DNA from: VAXT01 sp963698015
GTDB lineage: Bacteria > Actinomycetota > Thermoleophilia > Gaiellales > Gaiellaceae
DNA length: 64,000 nt
NCBI GenBank assembly: GCA_963698015.1
Contig: OY969109.1
Location: 2,930,755 to 2,994,754, forward strand
Direction of reading: 5' to 3'
Part shown: piece after piece, positions 61,431-64,000 of the stretch
How the letters are laid out: each line of letters begins with the position of its first letter
Position numbering within the stretch: the first letter of the stretch is position 1
Program-made: the position numbers and the translations under genes
Notes under the pieces: model-generated
Database searches by the model: none
The model's input: the letters and a program-made list of their open reading frames with translations, nothing else
Told to the model about the DNA's origin: nothing

Positions 61431-62364
61431 TCAGCTCTTCGCAGCGAGCGCAGGGCGGCGCCGATCGACTGCCCGCCCTGGAGCACCGGCTCGAACAGGT
61501 CGCCGTGGCGCTCGATCCGCTCGAGCGCCTCCGCCTCGCCGAAGTCGCGCGGGCGCAGCTTCTCGGTCAGCTCCTCCCAGCGCAGCGGCGTCGACACCGG
61601 TGCCCCGGGCTTCGGGCGCACCGAGTAGACCGAGGCGATCGTCTTGCCCGCAGCCGTTCTGCCGGTGGTCGACGAGCACGCCGCGCCGCTTCTTCTTCAG
61701 CCACTCGGTCGTGACGACGCCCGGATGCTCGCTCCTCGAGCCGGCGCGAGACGCGCTCGGCGCAGCTCGTAGGTGTCCTCGAAGGTGGAGCGACGGGTGA
61801 TCGGGACGAGCACGTGGATCCCGTCCGACCCGCTCGTCTTCACGTACGAGCGCGAGCTCGAGCGGTCGAGCGCCTCGCGAACGTAGTGCGCCACCCGGAC
61901 GCGAGCGCGAATCCCGTTGCGCGACTCGGGCGGGTCGAGGTCGAAGAGCACGAAGTCGGGCCGGTCCGGCTTGTCGATGCGCGAGTACCACGCGTTCATG
62001 TCGATGCAGTTCATCTGCACCATCCAGACGAGCGCCAGCCGGCTCGTCACGAGCGCGAAGTCGACGAGCCGCGAGTCGCCCTGCGCGCGGCCAGGTCGCG
62101 GAACTGGCGCGTCTGATCCAGACGGCTTCCCTTCGGCGCCTGCTTCTGGAAGATAGGCGTCGCCGCGATGCCCTGCGCGACAGCGCTTCATCGTGAACGG
62201 GCGGTCGCGGAGGTGCGGGACGATCGCTCGGCCCGACCTCGTCGTAGTAGGCGAGCGAGGTCGCCCTTGGTGACGCCGTCGTCCGGGAACAGCACGCGAT
62301 CGGCGCTCGTGAAGCGACGTGGCTCCGACGGATGCGCAGTCCTCAGTAGAGCGTGCGTCGCCAC
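61427..62364 (-). CDS. LigD-type DNA polymerase/primase domain protein, frameshifted
   Basis: Pieces of the NHEJ polymerase domain follow in family order: RVLFPDDGVTKGDLA, IVPHLRDRPFTMKR, LVTSRLALVWMVQMNCIDMN and HAWYSR-type NAWYSRIDKPDRPDFVLFDL (carrying the catalytic D-x-D-P: FDLDPPE), SYVKTSGSDGIHVLVPITRR, and the end LTEKLRPRDFGEAEALERIE. At least four frameshifts interrupt it. No ligase or Ku gene is in the window. It extends DNA ends during end joining. The start is uncertain (GTG 62364 or slightly downstream). Confidence 0.75.
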
Positions 62365-63088
62365 AGTGAGCGTACCCGTCGCCCGACGTGCACGCAGCTC
62401 GCCCGGCGGGACGAGCTCCCGCAGGCGCTCCGCGAACGCGGCCCGGTCGCTCTCCGGCTGGACTGCGATCGAGCTGACCGAGAGCAGGTCGGTCATCCAG
62501 GTCTCGCGGTCGTGACGGCTGCGCGCCACGAACTCGGCCTCGCGGAGCTCCTCGAAGCCCGAGCCCTCGACGTCGCCTTCCACCGCGTTCGAGAGCACGC
62601 GGTGGAGCCGGCTCGCCACCGCGGGCGAAGACCTCGTCGAGGACCGCCCGGGCCTCGGCGGTGCGAGCCTTCCGGGTCGTCGACCAGGTGTTCCAGAGCA
62701 TCGCCAGGCCGCCGCGCGGCCGCAGCACGCGGGCGATCTCGCGCAGCGCGTCTCCTGCGGCGAACCAGTGGAAGGCATCGCCGAAGAAGACCGCGTCGAC
62801 CTCGTCGTCGCCGAGCGGGATCGCTCGGCGCTCCCGCCGAGCCCGCGCCCGCACGACCGCATCGAGCACCGCCCGCATCGCGTCGTCCGGCTCGACCGCG
62901 ACGACGTGCGCGAAGCGCGCACCGAGCGCCCGCGTCAGCTTGCCGGTGCCGGCGCCGAGGTCGAGCACCGTCGCCTCGTCGGCCAGGCCGAGCTCGGCGA
63001 CGATCCGGTCGAGCAGCTCGCACGGACACTCCGGCCGGCCGAGCTCGTACTCGCGCGCGATGCGCCCGAACGCGTCCGGCGGCGTTCT
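62341..63088 (-). CDS. Class I SAM-dependent methyltransferase, frameshifted
   Basis: Motif I is intact (TVLDLGAGTGKLTRALG), followed by VVAVEPDDAMRAVLDAVV and FFGDAFHWFAAGDALREIAR, LRPRGGLAMLWNTWSTT. After a frameshift near 62640 the C-terminal part (ELREAEFVARSRHDRETWMT, LLSVSSIAVQPESDRAAFAE) continues. About 245 residues in all. No standard start codon follows the acyl-CoA dehydrogenase stop (the frame begins at ACG), consistent with a base error. Substrate unknown. Confidence 0.65.
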
Positions 63089-64000
63089 CTAGCCGACGGC
63101 TGCGAACGAGGACGACCGGAGCTCCTTGATCATCGCGCGGGCGATCACGAGCCGCTGGATCTGGTTCGTGCCCTCGTAGATCTGCGTGATCTTGGCGTCG
63201 CGCATCATCCGCTCGACCGGATACTCGGAGATGTAGCCGTAGCCACCGAGGATCTGCACCGCGTCCGTGGTGACCTCCATCGCGACGTCGGTGCAGTAGA
63301 GCTTCGCCATCGCCGAGATCTTCGTCAGCTCGGGCCCGTCGACGCCCTCGTCGATCATGCGGCCGCACTTGTAGAGCAGGCCGCGCGCCGCCTCGCACTT
63401 CGTCTCCATGTCGGCGAGCGTCGCTCCGATCAGCTGGTGCTCGGCAATCGGCTTGCCCATCGTCTCGCGCGACTTCGCGTACTCGAGCGCGTAGTCGGTG
63501 GCGCCCTGCGCGAGCCCGAGGCCCTGCGCGCCGATGCCGGGCCGCGAGCGGTCGAGGACCCGCATCGCGATCGCGAAGCCCGTCGCCCTCCTCGCCCAGC
63601 AGGTTGGCCGCCGGCACACGGCACGTCGTTGAAGAAGATCTCGCCGGTCGTCGAGCCCTTGATCCCCATCTTCGCCTCGATGCGGCCGACCTCGAACCCC
63701 GGTCCGCCCGCCTCGACCAGGAACGCCGAGATGCCACCGTGCCCCGCCTCGCGGTCGGTCTTCGCGAAGACGACGTAGAGCTCGGCGACCCCGCGTTCGT
63801 GATGAAGCGCTTGCCGCCGTCGAGCACGTACTCGTCGCCCTCGCGCCGAGCCGTCGGTTCGCATCGCCGCGCTGTCGACCCCGAGCCCGGCTCGGTCAGC
63901 GCGTAGGCGGCGAGCCACTCGCCGCTGGCCATCGGGGCAGGTAGCGGGTCTTCTGCTCGATCGGTTCCGGCGAGCTTGAGCCGAGTGACCCAGCTCCTGC
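63089..64000 (-). CDS. Acyl-CoA dehydrogenase, partial (cut by window) and frameshifted
   Basis: The C-terminal two thirds of an acyl-CoA dehydrogenase. Segments in order: EWLAAYALTEPGSGS (FAD/substrate signature), GDEYVLDGGKRFITNAGVAE, FGVGRIEAKMGIKGS-like VGRIEAKMGIKGSTTGEIFF, then AKSRETMGKPIAEHQLIGAT and YEGTNQIQRLVIARAMIKEL, the family signature near the catalytic end. At least three frameshifts lie upstream of 63620. The gene continues beyond position 64000. The enzyme oxidises acyl-CoA thioesters in fatty or branched acid catabolism. Confidence 0.85.

Overview
This is about 64 kb of high-GC DNA, roughly 68-70% G+C by eye. It reads as a chromosomal segment from an actinobacterium, most likely the class Thermoleophilia (Solirubrobacterales/Gaiellales relatives). 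The inference rests on base composition, frequent GTG starts, tRNA genes without encoded CCA, and the protein families present (AddAB-like nuclease pair, topoisomerase IB, Lhr, adenylate cyclase/AfsR-type regulators, secreted proteins typical of that class). No rRNA operon, CRISPR array, intact transposase, integrase or phage structural gene was seen.

Layout. 0-7 kb: an FAD oxidoreductase, a relic of an AfsR-like regulator and a methyltransferase lead into two small islands stacked downstream of a complete initiator tRNA gene (6991-7064). Each island ends in a 46-bp copy of the tRNA 3' end plus a conserved ~170-bp palindromic block; the cargo is a decayed membrane gene, a CrtI/PYROXD2-like oxidoreductase and two MDR oxidoreductases. 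7-16 kb: a MarR/MFS efflux pair, Ppx/GppA phosphatase, CBS protein, glutamate dehydrogenase, then frameshifted TetR, HIT-like and APC permease genes, and tRNA-Leu(UAA). 16-25 kb: a tiny promoter-terminator unit, a small stress-like protein, rmuC, aconitase, an eRF1-like baeRF protein, thioredoxin reductase and CorA. 25-34 kb: nth, a large AddA/AddB-like nuclease-helicase pair, a zinc-ribbon protein and topoisomerase IB, then an IDH/IMDH-type dehydrogenase.

34-41 kb: an HD-GYP phosphodiesterase and a tightly coupled minus-strand run (gamma-glutamyltransferase, GNAT, DedA, phosphoesterase), then a multi-membrane protein; this stretch is full of frameshifts. 41-45 kb: parA translationally coupled to an ftsZ with a long disordered N-terminal extension, then azlCD. 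45-54 kb: hypothetical proteins, a Nei-type glycosylase, secreted proteins and the giant helicase Lhr. 54-59 kb: a nucleotide kinase, an adenylate cyclase-ATPase-TPR regulator, then a separately promoted small peptide plus haem-oxygenase-like diiron enzyme (HDO) and a GMC oxidoreductase relic. 59-64 kb: an HhH-GPD glycosylase, a MITE-like structured element, a tandem pair of secreted proteins, LigD-type polymerase, a methyltransferase and an acyl-CoA dehydrogenase cut by the window end.

Themes: the window is unusually rich in DNA repair and recombination genes (rmuC, nth, addA, addB, topIB, nei, lhr, HhH-GPD, ligD-pol). It also carries a double-hairpin dispersed repeat in three copies, one of which lies in frame inside lhr. 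Frameshifts cluster in three zones (12.7-13.8, 35.7-40.2 and 60.8-64 kb) while the longest genes are intact, which points more to assembly or read error than to decay.
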